A program made the translations under genes and the position numbers. From Triticum aestivum (Eukaryota > Streptophyta > Magnoliopsida > Poales > Poaceae), in NCBI RefSeq assembly GCF_018294505.1, contig NC_057801.1, forward strand, positions 849,051,639 through 849,115,638: a stretch of 64,000 bases of DNA, written 5' to 3'. The notes beneath the pieces were generated by a model that searched no databases, was not told the origin of the DNA, and saw only the letters and a list, made by a program, of their open reading frames with translations. The first letter of the stretch is position 1. Each line of letters begins with the position of its first letter. Shown here one piece after another: positions 11,542 through 24,065 of the stretch.

Positions 11542-14500
11542 TTGGAGCCTTCTGGAATATTAGAGGCCTTCTGGAGCTTGTTGGCCTGATTTTATTTGTC
11601 TCTCTGAGACCAAGAAAGCTAATTTCACTATCCCCCAACTAGAAGCTATAGATTCTAGAAGTGGATTTGTGTGGAATTGGCTGCCTGCTGTTGGTACTGC
11701 AGGTGGTATTCTAGTAGGAGTCAAAGAAGATAGGTTTGACATTATTCATTGTGATATTCATACTTTCTGCATCTCTTGTATTTTGAAGTTCAAAAATAAA
11801 GACACTAAATGGAGATTGATCTCTATTTATGGGTCTGCTTATGATGAGTTTAAACTTGATTTCCTTAATGAACTTAACAGTGTCCTAGCTGAGTGGTCTG
11901 GCCCTACCTTAATTGGAGGGGATTTTAACTTGGTCAGGAACACTAGTGAGAAGAATACTGGTAACATTAATCAACACTGGGCTGACCTGTTTAATGACTG
12001 GGTCAATAAATTTGGGCTCATTGAGATTAAAAATGCTGGTAGGAGGTTCACCTGGGCTAGCAACCAGGATAACCTCATCATGGCCACCCTAGATAGGGTT
12101 TTTGTTTCTGTTGATTGGGAGGGCCTTTTCCCTGGGGCTGCTATTAAAGCCCTTCCCAGACTTGGCAGTGATCACACCCCGTTGGTGCTGAACACTTCCA
12201 TTGGGCCTACCACCTCTTCCTCTAAATTCTTTAGATTTGAGAAATGGTGGCTAGATATTCCTGGCTTTGATGTGGTCATTCACAAAGCCTCGAACACTAA
12301 GTGCAAAGCCACCAAAGCCATTGATATTTGGCAGTTCAAGATCAGAACTACCAGGAAAGCCGCAAAAGGCTGGTGTGCTAATTATGAGGCAGACCAGAAT
12401 AGGACTAAGCAAGCTTTGGTAGCTGAATACAATTGTTTAGACATTTTAGCTGAGTCTCAACCTTTATCCCCTAATTCTAAAAGCAGGATGAAAAACATTG
12501 CAGGTGATTTAAATGAGATCTGGAGGAGGGAGGAGATCAAGGCTAGACAGAGATCCAGGGAGAAAGAAATACTTGAGGGAGAACTCAACACAGGCTATTT
12601 CAAAGTAGTAGCCAATCAAAAGAGGAGGAAAAAACAAATTGCTGTTTTGGAAACTCCTTCAGGCCCTGTTGAAGACACTCAAGGTATTCTGCATTTAGCT
12701 GTAGATTATTATAAGAAGCTTTTTGGTTTTGTTCCTACTATTGATATTGACCTTCAAGATGACTTCTGGGATCAGGATAGTTTGCTTTCCCCTGGACATT
12801 CTAATTTGCTAGAAAATCCTTTCTCTGAGGAGGAAATTAAGGCTGCTGTCTTTGGCTCATATGCTGAGGGAGCTCCTAGCCCAGATGGCTTCCCCTTTCT
12901 TTTCTACCAGAAATACTGGGATTTTATTAAACATGACCTATTTGCTCTTTTTAGAGACTGGAAGGCTGGAGACCTTGACCTCTACAGACTCAATTTCTCT
13001 CTTTTGACCTTGGTGCCTAAAGAACCAAATGCAGTTAAACTAGATAGGTTCGGGCCTTTAGCTATGATTAACTGTGGTTTTAAAATTTTTGCCAAGTGTG
13101 CCACCAATAGGTTTGGCCCTGTTTGCAATGTTCTTATTTCTCCCAACGAGACTGCTTTCCTGAAAGGTAGATTCATTCTTGAAAGCATTGTGGCTGCTCA
13201 TGAGGTAGTTCATGCTGTGGCCTCAAATAAAAAGTCTGGCTTTTGCTTCAAGTTAGATTATGAAAAAGCTTATGACATGATTAGTAGAGAGTTCCGTTTG
13301 AAAATGCTGAGAAAGAGAGGCTTTGGCCCTATTTGGATGCACAAGCTTGAATCTTTACTCTGCAATGGATCTGTGGGTGTTAGAATCAATGACACTAATA
13401 GTGAATATTTCATTGCTGGCAAGGGGGCTAGGCAAGGTGACCCTGCCTCTCCCCTTCTATTTAACCTAGTAGTTGATGTATTCACTGGGATTTTGATTAA
13501 AGCAGCCAAAGCAAATTTAATTGCTGGTGTTTTCCCACCCTCTAACCCTGCTGGTGTAATCAGCATGCAGTATGCTGATGACACCCTTCTTTTTCTTGAT
13601 AATAATCTTGATCATGCCAAAAACCTCAAATGGCTCATGTCCTGTTTTGAACAGATTTCTGGCATGAGAATTAACTTCCACAAGTGTGACCTTGTCCCCA
13701 TTAGTATAGATAGGGTTGAGGCACTAGTGTTTGCCCAAACCTTAGGTTGCAAACTGAGTGCTTTTCCTATCAAGTACTTGGGGGGCCCTCTTCACTTTAG
13801 CAAGATTAGGAGGGAAGACCTCCAACCCACTGTTGACAAGATCATTAAGAGAGTTGCTGGGTGCAGGGGTAGGCTACTCTCATTTGGCAAAAGACTTATC
13901 TTAGTCCAAGCCTGCTTAGCTAGTATCCCTGCCTATCTAATGGGCTTCATTAAGTTTCCCAAGTGGGCCATCAAACTCATTAACTCACAATTAGCCCATT
14001 GCTTTTGGGATGACTATGATGGTCATCACAAATATCACCTAACTGCTTGGAACTCCATTGCAATGAGGAAGGAGTTTGGGGTTTTTGGGACTACTGATAT
14101 TGGGGACATGAATTTGGCTCTATTAGCTTTCTGGATCAGTAGGAACTATAACTCTGAGGATAAGATTTGGAAGAACATCATTGATTCCAAATACAAACCT
14201 CAGAGCAATATTTTTGCTTGTTCCAGTACTGGAGTATCCCCTTTCTGGAAAGGGGTGCTCTGGGAAGCTCAAGCTGCAAAAGTTGGTTTCTCTTGGAAGA
14301 TTGGGAATGGCAAGAGGGTTAGGTTCTGGGAGGATCATTGGTTTGGCAATGGCACTCTAGCTACCCTGTATTGGGACCTTTATGTTCTAGCCAATGAACA
14401 AAATCCCACCATTGATAAAATATGGGATGGCCATACCCTCAAGCTAACTTTCTAGAGATGTTTTACCCCCGAGCAGTTGTCTTTATGGTTCGAGCTCCTA

Positions 14501-15003
14501 AAAATTGCTAGCTCTATCCAGCTTACAGACGATGATGACTCGCTAGTTTGGAATATGAATTCCAAAGGGGTTTACACTGTTAAATCTTTTTATAAATTTA
14601 TTAATTTCAGGGGGGTGCTACCTGTCAACTCCCCTGCCGTTTGGAAGATCAAGATTCCCCGTAGAATCCAGATTTTTCTCTAGCTGTTAACTAACAACAA
14701 GCTGCTAACTAGAGATAATCTGTGCAAAAGGCAGAATGTAGATGACAGTACATGTGTCTTTTGCAATGAACATGAATCTTGCTCTCATTTATTCAGTACT
14801 TGTGTTGTTGCTGTTGAATTCTGGAAAGTCATCTGTGTCCTCACTGGAGTTAATGATGACATTAACATAATGAGCATCTCCTCCTGCTGGATCAGAGGAG
14901 ATAGCTTTGCTGTGATTAATGTTGTTCATGCAGCTGGGCTGTGGGCTATCTAGAAAACTCGCAATGACATGGTTTTCAATAATATCTGTTGGCCTGGCTT
15001 GCA
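11538..15003 (+). pseudogene. LINE ORF2: endonuclease, reverse transcriptase, zf-RVT
   Basis: ATG at 11538 begins [11 protein letters not shown], the first endonuclease motif, but a small deletion near 11567 throws it out of frame. From about 11585 a frame of more than 920 residues runs to 14455. It holds the endonuclease ([17 protein letters not shown] with the catalytic SDH) and the reverse transcriptase ([26 protein letters not shown], the YADD box at about 13570). Three in-frame TAG codons at 14453, 14681 and 14951 interrupt the zf-RVT region (CVFCNEHESCSHLFSTC). FGPLAMIN stands where FRPISLIN is usual. The catalytic residues survive, but the protein would be truncated at both ends. Confidence 0.85.
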
Positions 15004-15391
15004 TAGACGGCTGACGCGGTGTTAGACTTGGAGGAGTGGCACGCGTTGGTGGACATGGACGAGGAGGAGTGGGCGGCAGCTCAGCTAGGCGCCGCAGTGG
15101 CTCGAAATAACGAACAATTTTGAGATTCTCGTTCTTTCTGAGAATGCAAACAATTTAAAAAACGTGAACACATTTTGTAATTCCAAACAAGCAACCGCAA
15201 CTTTGGCCTCTTGCACCTCATCGCGGGATGTGGCAAAGAACAGGGACATGGAAGTTGGTTCAAAATTGTAGAGTTCGTCATGGTGTACAGTTCTGTTTTT
15301 TTTTTGCGGTTTCTTGTCTTCGCACAATCTCGCGAGAGTGTACGTGCACTAATTTGGTGGCACAATCCCGCAAAATCTGAGCTTTGTAATA
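15004..15391. other. Unassigned spacer
   Basis: A short GC-rich piece followed by AT-rich sequence between the broken LINE end and the MITE. No ORF, RNA or repeat family was recognised. Confidence 0.4.
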
Positions 15392-15725
15392 TACTCCCTC
15401 CGTTCCTTTATATAAGGTGTCTTTTTTTTTATAAAATTTCAGAATGTATGGTGCATTTCTTCTAATTCCTCATAATTTCCTTGTTAGCCCTCTACAAATA
15501 GGGAAAATATCTTTCTTTTGATTGTGTGTATATGTCATTTAAGGAAAAGAAGGAAAGTATCCCTCTGTCGATTGCATGTATCTCTTACTTTCCCAGACCA
15601 ACTGATTTACTTGCCACTAACAAACAAATTTGCCAAGGGTAATTTTGTCCTAACATGTCTATAATTCTGTGCATCGGTCACCGTGCCAAAAATAATACAC
15701 CATACATAAAGAAACAGAGGGAGTA
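15392..15725. mobile_element. Stowaway (Tc1/Mariner) MITE
   Basis: TA target site, then CTCCCTCCGTTCC at the left end and the inverted match GAAACAGAGGGAG at the right end, followed by TA. About 330 bp, AT-rich, no coding. Typical of non-autonomous Stowaway elements. Confidence 0.85.
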
Positions 15726-16048
15726 GTAACTTGTGTAGTTTATGAGCCTGAAACGTATTAGGATGGTGTGTGTTGTATACTAGGTAAAGCCAGGTGGAGG
15801 ACGAGGTTTTTTGGCTTCAAAAAGAAGTTTATCCGGCAGGGTTTCTGGCGGAGAATGCTATTGGAGCCTACTTGCAACCCATCTATGACATGGTGTAACA
15901 AAATTATCCATTTTTCCTTGTTTCTTCGGTACATGTCTATCTTATACAGTGTGATGTACATATTACTATGACATAAATTATGTTCTCTGATTTTGTTTGC
16001 ACTTTTTCAATGAACTGGAAGTAGTTTTCCAGTAATAGAAAGGTGTAA

Positions 16049-16410
16049 CAGCTCCCGGGTGCCCCTACACCCTCAAGAATAGTAAAATTGTAAACAATTG
16101 AAAAACATCAAAAACTTTCAGGATTCAAAGATGATCAAAGCTTGATGTTCTTGCAAAGTTTTAGCAAAAAATAATCTTCGCGGAGCACAAAAAAAAAACA
16201 AAATCACTGCTAAAAAATGTACATAAACTTTGAACAATGATTTGGTTTTTTTAGGTGAGGTCCCCTCGAATATTATTTTTAGCTAAAACTTTGCAAGATC
16301 GTCAAAAGTTTGATGAACTTTGATGTCCCAAAGTTTCAGATTGTTTTGATTTTTCTTATATTTGTTTTGAATTTTCTGTTCATAGAGGGTGTATGGGCAC
16401 CCAGGTGCTG
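16049..16410. mobile_element. MITE-like element with 26-bp terminal inverted repeats
   Basis: Left end CAGCTCCCGGGTGCCCC and right end (reversed) CAGCACCTGGGTGCCCA; the match continues to 26 bp with four mismatches. The 362-bp interior is AT-rich, non-coding and itself partly self-complementary around AAAACTTTGCAAG. A target duplication is not clear, so the superfamily is unknown. Confidence 0.65.
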
Positions 16411-17430
16411 AAAATCCTGTCTCTCTCCAGTAAAGATTCACCATCTGTTTTAATGGCTTGTTAGTGATATATGGCCAACTTCAGTATCATTGTATCATCT
16501 AAAATGCATGTTTCCCTGGTACAGTATGGTTGTACTTTATGTTAACATGTTTCCATTCTCATAGATGTACTCTACCAATACCACAAGACCGACTGTTCCC
16601 ATCTGTCGTGGAAATATCACGTCAGATGTCCTACCATAAGGACTTAGTCATGGAGCCATCGCAACGAGATTAGCTAAAAGGGGTTAAACTGGACAAGGGA
16701 CACGAGAGTTTTATACTAGTTCGGCCCCTTACGATGAAGGTAAAAGCCTACGTCTAGTTGTGATGGTATTATTGGGGTTTCGATGACCAGGGAGCGAATA
16801 CGCTTTGCCTGAGTCTCGAGTTGTTGTTTCTTGTCCCTGAACCGCCGCCGGGTCGTCCCTTTATATACACAGGTTGACGCCCGGCCGGTTTACAGAATCC
16901 CGAGGCCGGCTCATACAATTGTCCGGCTCGGTCTCTCCCTTTCCCTAACTTACAATACAAGTCATATAACTATGGCGGTTTACACCTATGGGCCCTAATC
17001 CGCCTTTGGGCTCTGGACCTCTAAGCTTTAACATTAACGCGCCATCTTCTTTGTCTTCATGGGCTTCAGTATAGATGAGTCTGAACCAGCCCCTCCTGGG
17101 CGGTTTACACTCAGTAGTTATATCCTCAACATTAGGCCCCAGATTGATTTGAACCTGTTCATGTCAATCTTCAATACTTAGAAAAATTCCATGAACATCT
17201 TCTTATAATTCTCATAAACCGCCATGATGTCTTCTCCCTGTAAACTTTGGTAAACCGCGATGATGTCATCTTCTAAAATTGCAGTAAATCGTCATGACGT
17301 CATCTTTGTATAAAAAGATTATAAAGATTCCCTTCATTAATTAACTTCCGAAGATCGAGGCGACAGCTGCGCCCTATTTTACTGCTTCGGCTCCTCGATT
17401 CTCACGCTTGCCTACTTTATCCATTCACCT

Positions 17431-17438
17431 TATAAATA
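17431..17438 (+). promoter_or_regulatory. TATA box for the antisense extra ORF
   Basis: TATAAATA followed about 70 bp on by a CT-rich leader, and at about 17612 by a good splice donor (CCG|GTAAGC). This fits a promoter inside the LTR for the plus-strand ORF starting at 18157. Confidence 0.5.
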
Positions 17439-18156
17439 GGCTCAGGGGGTCCTTCACTTTTACCCTTCCGCACTTCTTCTTCTTCCTCTCAACGCTCAAG
17501 CCCGATAGCTCCACCGCCGCCGTCAACCTTCAAGCACTGGATCATCTCTGGCCGCTGCATCAACCTGAACGTACCAGAGATCCGCGGTTCTCCTCCGCTA
17601 CTCCTGTGAATCCGGTAAGCCTTCTTCCCTCAACCCAAGATCTGCATTAGGGTTTCGGAGTTCATCTGTGTTCCTCAGTGTTCATCGGTGTTTACTGCTT
17701 TCTCTTACTGCCCCTTGTATCCTGATGATCTTAATATCTTTCCTGTGCGGCTGAAACTATAGTTTTACTTTTCCTCATCATAGTCCTTTCACCTATGAAT
17801 AGATCCCATCTGATCTGTTGGTGTTGTACTGCGCCATTTTTAGGGCTCAGAAAATTTTCCTTTACTGAACCACGGTAGATCCAAAATTATAATCCCGTCT
17901 TGTGAAACATGTTTCTTCAACACTTAGCATATTTCAGATCTGCCTCTTCCACTATGAGCGGTTTAACCTTTAGTACTTGATAATCCGGCAGATACCATTA
18001 GCCCTCACTTAAACCGCCATCTTGACTTGAGCAGCAGTATCCGGTTTAACTTGCATATATGCTCTGATTAAATCCCCCGGTTTAATACCGGTTTATGCAT
18101 ATCAATCTTGCACCGTGAACCGGCATTTGAACTTCCTTTACAGCTTGTCATAAAAA

Positions 18157-21100
18157 ATGGCCAAACAATTTGCTTCTTGCAGTTGGGTTCCTTCCCGGAT
18201 CAAAGAGGAGCAGCTTAATGGGTATGTTCTGACTGGAGCTCTAGCCAAGAAGGAGGTCATTCATTGGCGAGTCCTTGGCCTTGAGTGCCCTCCTGAACCT
18301 CAAGATGAGAAGTGGTTGTATTTATGCAGCATCTAGACCGGGGATTTAGCCCTCCCAGATCAAAAAAAATCTGGGATGTGCTTGCCAACTTCCAACTCCA
18401 CCCTCAAGACATTGGACCAAATTCTGTGTCCAATCATTGCAACTTCCAAGTGTTCTGCGAAGTTTATCTGCAAGAAGAACCGACTGTTGAACTTTTCAGA
18501 GATTTCTTCCACTTGAACCGCCGTACTGAATTTTCTGACGGCCCCAACACTGAACTTCGCGGAGTGTCAATTCATAAAAGGAAAGAAGTTAATTTCCTCA
18601 TGCCAGACATCACAGCCACCCCAAGGATTGGAATCAGACGTGGTTCTACTGCCGAAACACTACACCTGCTGATGAAAATCCTCTACCGGGTTACCGTGCG
18701 CACCGACTCAGTAATGAACATCCACTGCCTCAGCGTCTTACTGCCAGAGAGCGAGAAACATATGCACCACAGCTTGCCAAGCTCCGGGTTTTCCTTGCAA
18801 ACGGTTTAACTGGCATAGACCTTGTCCATTGCTGGGTTTCATGGGGTATCCTGCATGAATACACCGGGGATGTCAAAGATCCTCAACGGCACACTGAAAT
18901 ACCGATGACTGACGATGAGGTCACTGAGTCCGTGAAGAAGATGCTGGATGAGCCGATCGCTGAGTGCAGCAAGACCGGGCTATGTCCCTTTAATGCCAAG
19001 AACAAACCGCCAGCTGTAAGAATTTTATTCTTCTGTTTTTAATCCGTCCTCCTTTTAACATATTCTGAGTTCCTTTTGTTTATTCTTACAAGCCAAAGAC
19101 CCATTCTGGAAGAGGAAAACCCAAGACAAACCGACAAAACCCCAAGACAAACTGGCGAGAGCTCCTCATGCAAAGAGCAAGGCAACAAAGAAGCCAGCAA
19201 AGAAGAAAACCGCCGAGTCTTCTGATCCACCCGAAGATGTTGATGACTCAGAGTCAGAGGTAGAACTTGACTCCCTTGGTTAATTTTTCGTACACCTTAT
19301 TGACAATGACTATTATCAGGATGATGCGGAAGCCAGTCGTGCTGACCATGTAGAGGTAATCTTCCTTTCCTCCGATTCAGATCATGTGGCGGTTCAAAAA
19401 CTTCGCCGTGCAGTTCGAAAAGTAAAACACTCATATCCTCTTGCTCATTTGGATCCACAATTTTCTTTGAAGACACAACAACCTGAAGGTCATCGCACAA
19501 CCCGGCACAGTGGCCAGCAAGTCACTTCCTCCGGTTTACCAGACACCCCAAACTGGAAACGTCGTCCAGAGGTCTATTGTTCTTCTAATAAATCTTATCC
19601 TTTGGCGGGTTGCTTCCGATACCCACTTAATCCGTCTGATTCGAATTATCAGGTGACTTCCAATTCTTTGTCTGGCGACTCATCAACCACCCAAATGCCT
19701 CCCCTCAAGACCGTCCCTGGGTAAGTACACTGACTTTTAGCTTTGCCTTCTTGCGTCGGTTTACCATATTAACCTCTGTTTGATATTGCAGCGCCAAAGC
19801 CCGACTGAGCAAGAAAGCAAAGACCAATGCCCCCACTGACGAGGTTGAACCAGAGAGGACCTCAGAAGGTGCTGGTGGAGATGCTGACATCGCTATGGAT
19901 GACCCTATCCCGCAAGGTCAGAACACTGATGTTGATCCGCCGGAAGCTGGCCCCGCTAATCCTCATGTTGATCCATCATGCCAGCATGCCAATCCTCCAA
20001 GTCCAACTGCTGATCCGCCTAGCCCGGCCAAAGCCTCAGATAAACCGGCGAGCCCAAATACAGCAACTGATGATGTTGTGATTACTGGGTTTGGCCACAC
20101 TTGTCCTGGCAACCCTGTCGCTTTGTCCAAGCATAGTGCCAAAGTGGAAGCTGCTGCTGTGGAGAAAGGCAAATGGAAGACTGATTTGACAAGCTATGCT
20201 CATCTTAGTGCTCAGAAGCTCCATTCCGGATTTCTAAACCGCCTGTACACAAGCCGTGACTATGAGGCCGGTTTAGTCAACATGATGAAGGAGCGCTATG
20301 TGGTAACTTCCAAACACTGTAAATTCTCTTGTATTGTATATCAACTCCATTGTAGCCCCCAAGGGCCGGTTTATCTCTTCAAGATGAACCGGGACTTTTA
20401 GATAAAAAAGACTTCAACTGTGTAGCCCCCAAGGGCCTGTTTATCTTGTCAAGATGAACCGGGACTTTATGTTCAAAAGTTTGTCCTTGTTGAATTCCTT
20501 GGCCTTTTGATTTTCTGATCAAATACACATTAGCCCCCAAGTGCCAAGATTAAGACTTGTATTGAGCCTTGGGACTTTAAATAACAGCCAGAAAAGAAGC
20601 AATCCGCATTAGCCCCCAAGTGCCAAGTGTATAACTGGTTATATGCTTGGGACTTTGAGAAAAATAGTAACATCTTCATCATCTGTCTTTTGTAGGCTGA
20701 CATAAGCAACAAAGATTCCCAAATTGCCGATCTTCAAGAGAATATCAAGTCCCAGCAAGCAAAAACCTCCAAGGCCAAAGATGAACTAACGGGCGCTTTA
20801 ACTTCCATGGAGCAATTAAAGGGTGATTTCAAAAACGAGCGGGCAGTCTGGGAGAATGAGAAGGCTGCTCTGTTAAAGCGGGCTGAAGATGCCGAATCAG
20901 CTCTTAAACCGGTGGCGGAAGAACTATCTGGGCTAAAGCATCAAGTCAATGCTATGATTTCTGCAATATTCGATAAGTACACTTTGTAAAAACCTTGTTG
21001 AAACATCTTTGAAATTGCCGGTTTAACAGCAAATTCTTAAACCGTTGCAGGTGGTCGTGTTGCTCATTTAGACGCGGATATGCGGATGAAGTTGAAAGTT

Positions 21101-21704
21101 GCCTATACATTGATAGAACAACTGTATACCGGTGCTCAGCGAGTCATATGTGCATCCTCATACAATAAACCGGCACCAACCTTGATCAAGGATACTCTGG
21201 CAAAATTATCTATGACCCCTTCCCAGATAGAAGAAGTAAAACGATCCACTACAAGAGTAGGTGCTTTAACAGCACTGACTCGGGCCAAAGCCTGGATTAC
21301 GGATCTTGATCCGGCAGACATTGCAAAGGGCTATCCTGGCAAACAAGAAGACGGGTCAGAATTTGATGCTGAAGCCCTCAAAGCCCTGACAGAAGAGATG
21401 CGCCCTCTGGCAAGCCAATTGGCTGAAGAGGTTGACTTGTCGGTTCAGCGGTCAAGCTATGATGCAGATAACAAACGGGTTGATGCAGCGGTGAAAGAAG
21501 CGCATAATCTTATCCCGCCAATCCGTAAGCACACCTATGCCCCTGACGTTGAACCGTCCAATCTTATCAGCCATGAACTTGTCTTCCAAGCCTTAACCGG
21601 GATTGATTGGACCACCATTGAATTCTAGCCACTGGGTGAGGAGGAGGTTGAACCGGCGCAAGATGATCCGTCAACTTCTCGTCAGCCTGGCGACGAGACA
21701 TAAT
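18157..21704 (+). pseudogene. Gypsy extra ORF with Transposase_28-type domain and coiled coil, multi-exon, decayed
   Basis: Starts at ATG 18157 (MAKQFASCSWVPSRIKEEQLNGY). The N-terminal part matches the 'putative gypsy type transposon' family (EEPTVELFRDFFHLNRR, LVHCWVSWGIL), with frameshifts near 18305 and 18595. Exons then follow with plausible sites: introns at about 19016-19091, 19720-19790 and 20303-20695. The middle is Pro- and Lys-rich; exon 20696-20969 is a long coiled coil (DLQENIKSQQAKTSKAKDEL). The next donor reads ATAAGT where GTAAGT is expected. The last exon (about 21051 on) ends early at TAG 21626; the frame continues to about 21702. Its function is unknown. Confidence 0.65.
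20353..20657 (+). repeat. Four dispersed intronic repeats
   Basis: Copies begin at 20353, 20423, 20531 and 20610, each reading TAGCCCCCAAGKGCC and ending CTTGGGACTTT or CCGGGACTTT some 40-50 bp later. The two ends of each unit are partly complementary (CCCAAG with CTTGGG), so each can fold into a stem. They fill the intron before the coiled-coil exon. Confidence 0.6.
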
Positions 21705-22300
21705 CCGGCAGCTGGTTGTAGCTTCGCAGACTTTAGGTGATGCAACAAACAGTTATTTTTTGGGCATCAAAACGCCATGTAATATGCTAGTTGAAATACT
21801 TTGATCTTGTGCCATCGTGCACTGCTACGTGATACTGCAATCCTTGTTGATTGTTGCTATGTTTGCTCATATGCCTTTGTACTTTTCATAAAAGCATGCC
21901 TTCTACAATTGGACAACTTAAACGTGTCCTGGCGGTTTACCACCGGACGGGTTATGATATCCAATACAGAACCAGTGTTTTTTATAACCAAGGCTGTATA
22001 GCAATAACATATGAAATATATCATACCTGTGATATGAACCACATCGTTGATTTACCAACTTGTGTAGTAAGGGTGATAACCCAAATCTTTGAGTAGTGAT
22101 AACTCCCACCATGTTGTATTGGTGCATAATAAGCCATACCGGGTTATAATAAACTCCGGATGATCATCCTGGCGACATGTAGTCAAAACCAGACCGGGTT
22201 ATGAAACACCGGTTTAATAATGAATATGGTCTGACAACTTGTAGCTGAAAGCCAAGCTGGGTTAACAAACACCGGGCTATAACACCACTACAGCTGGTAG

Positions 22301-24065
22301 ATGTTTTGTGATAGATCAGCAAAACACACTTAAATGTGATCAAATGGCATTTGGCTGCATGATCTTGACAAAATTGCTTTTACTCTGGGTTTGGACTTTG
22401 GGAAGCTGTGCTTGTGATGTTATGAAGGGCAGAAATGCTCTGCCTTTCTTTTTGTTTTTGCTCTTATTTTTATGCCACTTAGTCTAGTCTCTCCTTTTTG
22501 TTACCCTCTAAGTCTAAGGGAAAGCTGGGCATCCAAAAGTAACACATGATTTCTCAAGAATTCAGAGTGTGAAAGTGATAGTGTAGCTGAATCTGAACGT
22601 GACACAACACACACACAAACTCCATTTGATGGTTCATATAAATAAGCAGGTTGAAACTGAAGTCCAGTCAATGGATGTGCTACATGCATGCATGCATGCC
22701 TTGATCATGAATCCATCCTAAACTCAAAACTACAGGTGATTAATCGGACGTTAATTAGTACTACTAGCACCACCACAAGAGTATGTAATGCCTGGAGGAT
22801 GCAGCAATGACAGCCCATTGAAAGCACTATGTGAGTCAGTCATGCATGCAGCAAGGAAAGCTCTGATGAAGCCAGCAAGGAGCTTTGCCATGCCATGCCA
22901 TGCCATATCAAACCCAGCACAGGCACTTGGGCTTGCCTCCAGCCAACCAATCCAATCCACACACCTAATGATCATCAAGCCCATTAACTGCACCAGGTGC
23001 TTAAATGCAGCAGGATCTTTGCTTGCTTGCTTGCATCCATCCAACCATTAGCTTTTACTGCCTGCCACCCTGAAGCAGCAGCCAGGGCACACCCACTTTC
23101 CCAGGAAATTATTTCATCCTAGGTCCTTTTTCATCTTGGTGATGCATGCATGGATGCATGTATGCAAGGACCAAATCTAAAACATCAGCAACCATCAACT
23201 ACATTTTTTGTTTTTTGGAAGGAAAAAAAATGAAAACAATCCATGTTGTTAGTGAGATAACATGATTTAGTTCTTGTTTTTTCCTCTTGAAACTCAGGTG
23301 ACATAGTTGAAGCGCGTGTTACACAAAATCTACTACACTTTACTTGTTGCAGATGGCAGAGTTTCACTGAACTGAGTCTGAACTGTATCATCTATGATCT
23401 ATGAAGTCTGAACTCAGTTGAAGATATGGTTGATGAGTTAAGATTACCATGCATGCTTGGAACTGAAACTTGGAACTGCAACTTGTTCAATGATTTTGAA
23501 GGTACCCCGAGAGGCCCTTGAGTTTGCCGGAATGTTGATTAACTTCCGTTCCGGCAAATTCGGGTACTCCATATGTCCTATTTTCAGCCAAGGTCATGCT
23601 GAAATTTTCCGTGAATTTTAGCATGACTTTGCTAAAAATAGGACATATGGGGTACTTGCGACTAATGCATGGGCTGGGGTATCTTAGTAGCTTACCTTTT
23701 AGGATGCCTCGGTGTCGACAACCCTAAATGATGAGACCATGATAATTCCTCACAAACCAACCCTTAAATAACAATGAGCCATTATGTCATCACCCTTGAA
23801 GCCTTGCGGGCATTTGCTGCCCTTAGCTTGTTCATTCTGTAGATTTCCAAAATTCAGTTTTGTACCGCACACCGAAGCCCCAAGAAAGAAAAATGCAATC
23901 TGAAACAGATGATCAATTTTCAGCCCTTGGATTAGTTTAGTATTCTTTCACACACTCAGACACCCTTGCTTGCCATGTGTGTGAGAGAGATAGTGAGAGG
24001 AGTCAAGAAGAAGGGGGTTAGGAAGGGACTTGGACCTAAGCAACAACACACTAACAGCGAATTCC
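22301..24065. other. Intergenic stretch, possibly low copy, no gene
   Basis: No supported ORF. Contains CATG-rich runs (GCATGCATGCATGC at about 22686), a poly-T/A patch near 23210-23230 and the hairpin at 23564. It is not recognised as a transposon family. Confidence 0.4.
23564..23655. repeat. Long near-perfect hairpin
   Basis: Left arm 23564-23606 (GTACTCCATATGTCC...) pairs with right arm 23614-23655 (...GGACATATGGGGTAC) with about 5 mismatches and a 7-nt loop. Immediately upstream a smaller stem (TTTGCCGGAA with TTCCGGCAAA, 23523-23558) forms. It could be a MITE remnant or a small-RNA precursor. Confidence 0.65.

Larger units (their letters stand above)
8138..15003 (+). mobile_element. L1-type LINE retrotransposon, 3' end lost
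   Basis: ORF1 (zinc knuckles plus a DUF4283-type region) is followed by ORF2 (endonuclease, reverse transcriptase, zf-RVT) in the same direction. The likeness ends near 15003 inside the zf-RVT tail, with no poly-A, so the 3' end is missing. The 5' limit is uncertain. Confidence 0.8.
16604..22300 (-). mobile_element. Gypsy element (Tat/Retand-like), truncated, with one LTR
   Basis: An LTR boundary TGTCGTGG at 16604 begins a sequence containing the CTTACGATGAAGGTAAAAGCC-type block common near Triticeae Gypsy LTR ends. The retroelement sense appears to be the minus strand, so this would be its 3' LTR. To its right lies an intron-bearing ORF on the plus strand, the antisense extra-ORF arrangement known from Tat-lineage elements. 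No pol and no second LTR are present; the right limit (about 22.3 kb) is an estimate. The inner LTR edge is not defined. Confidence 0.55.

Noticed and set aside
16769..16960. Small minus-strand ORF
   Set aside because: Lies inside an LTR with no coding likeness.
22751..23051. Two overlapping frames at 22751-23051
   Set aside because: Opposite-strand shadows in CATG-rich DNA without codon or domain support.
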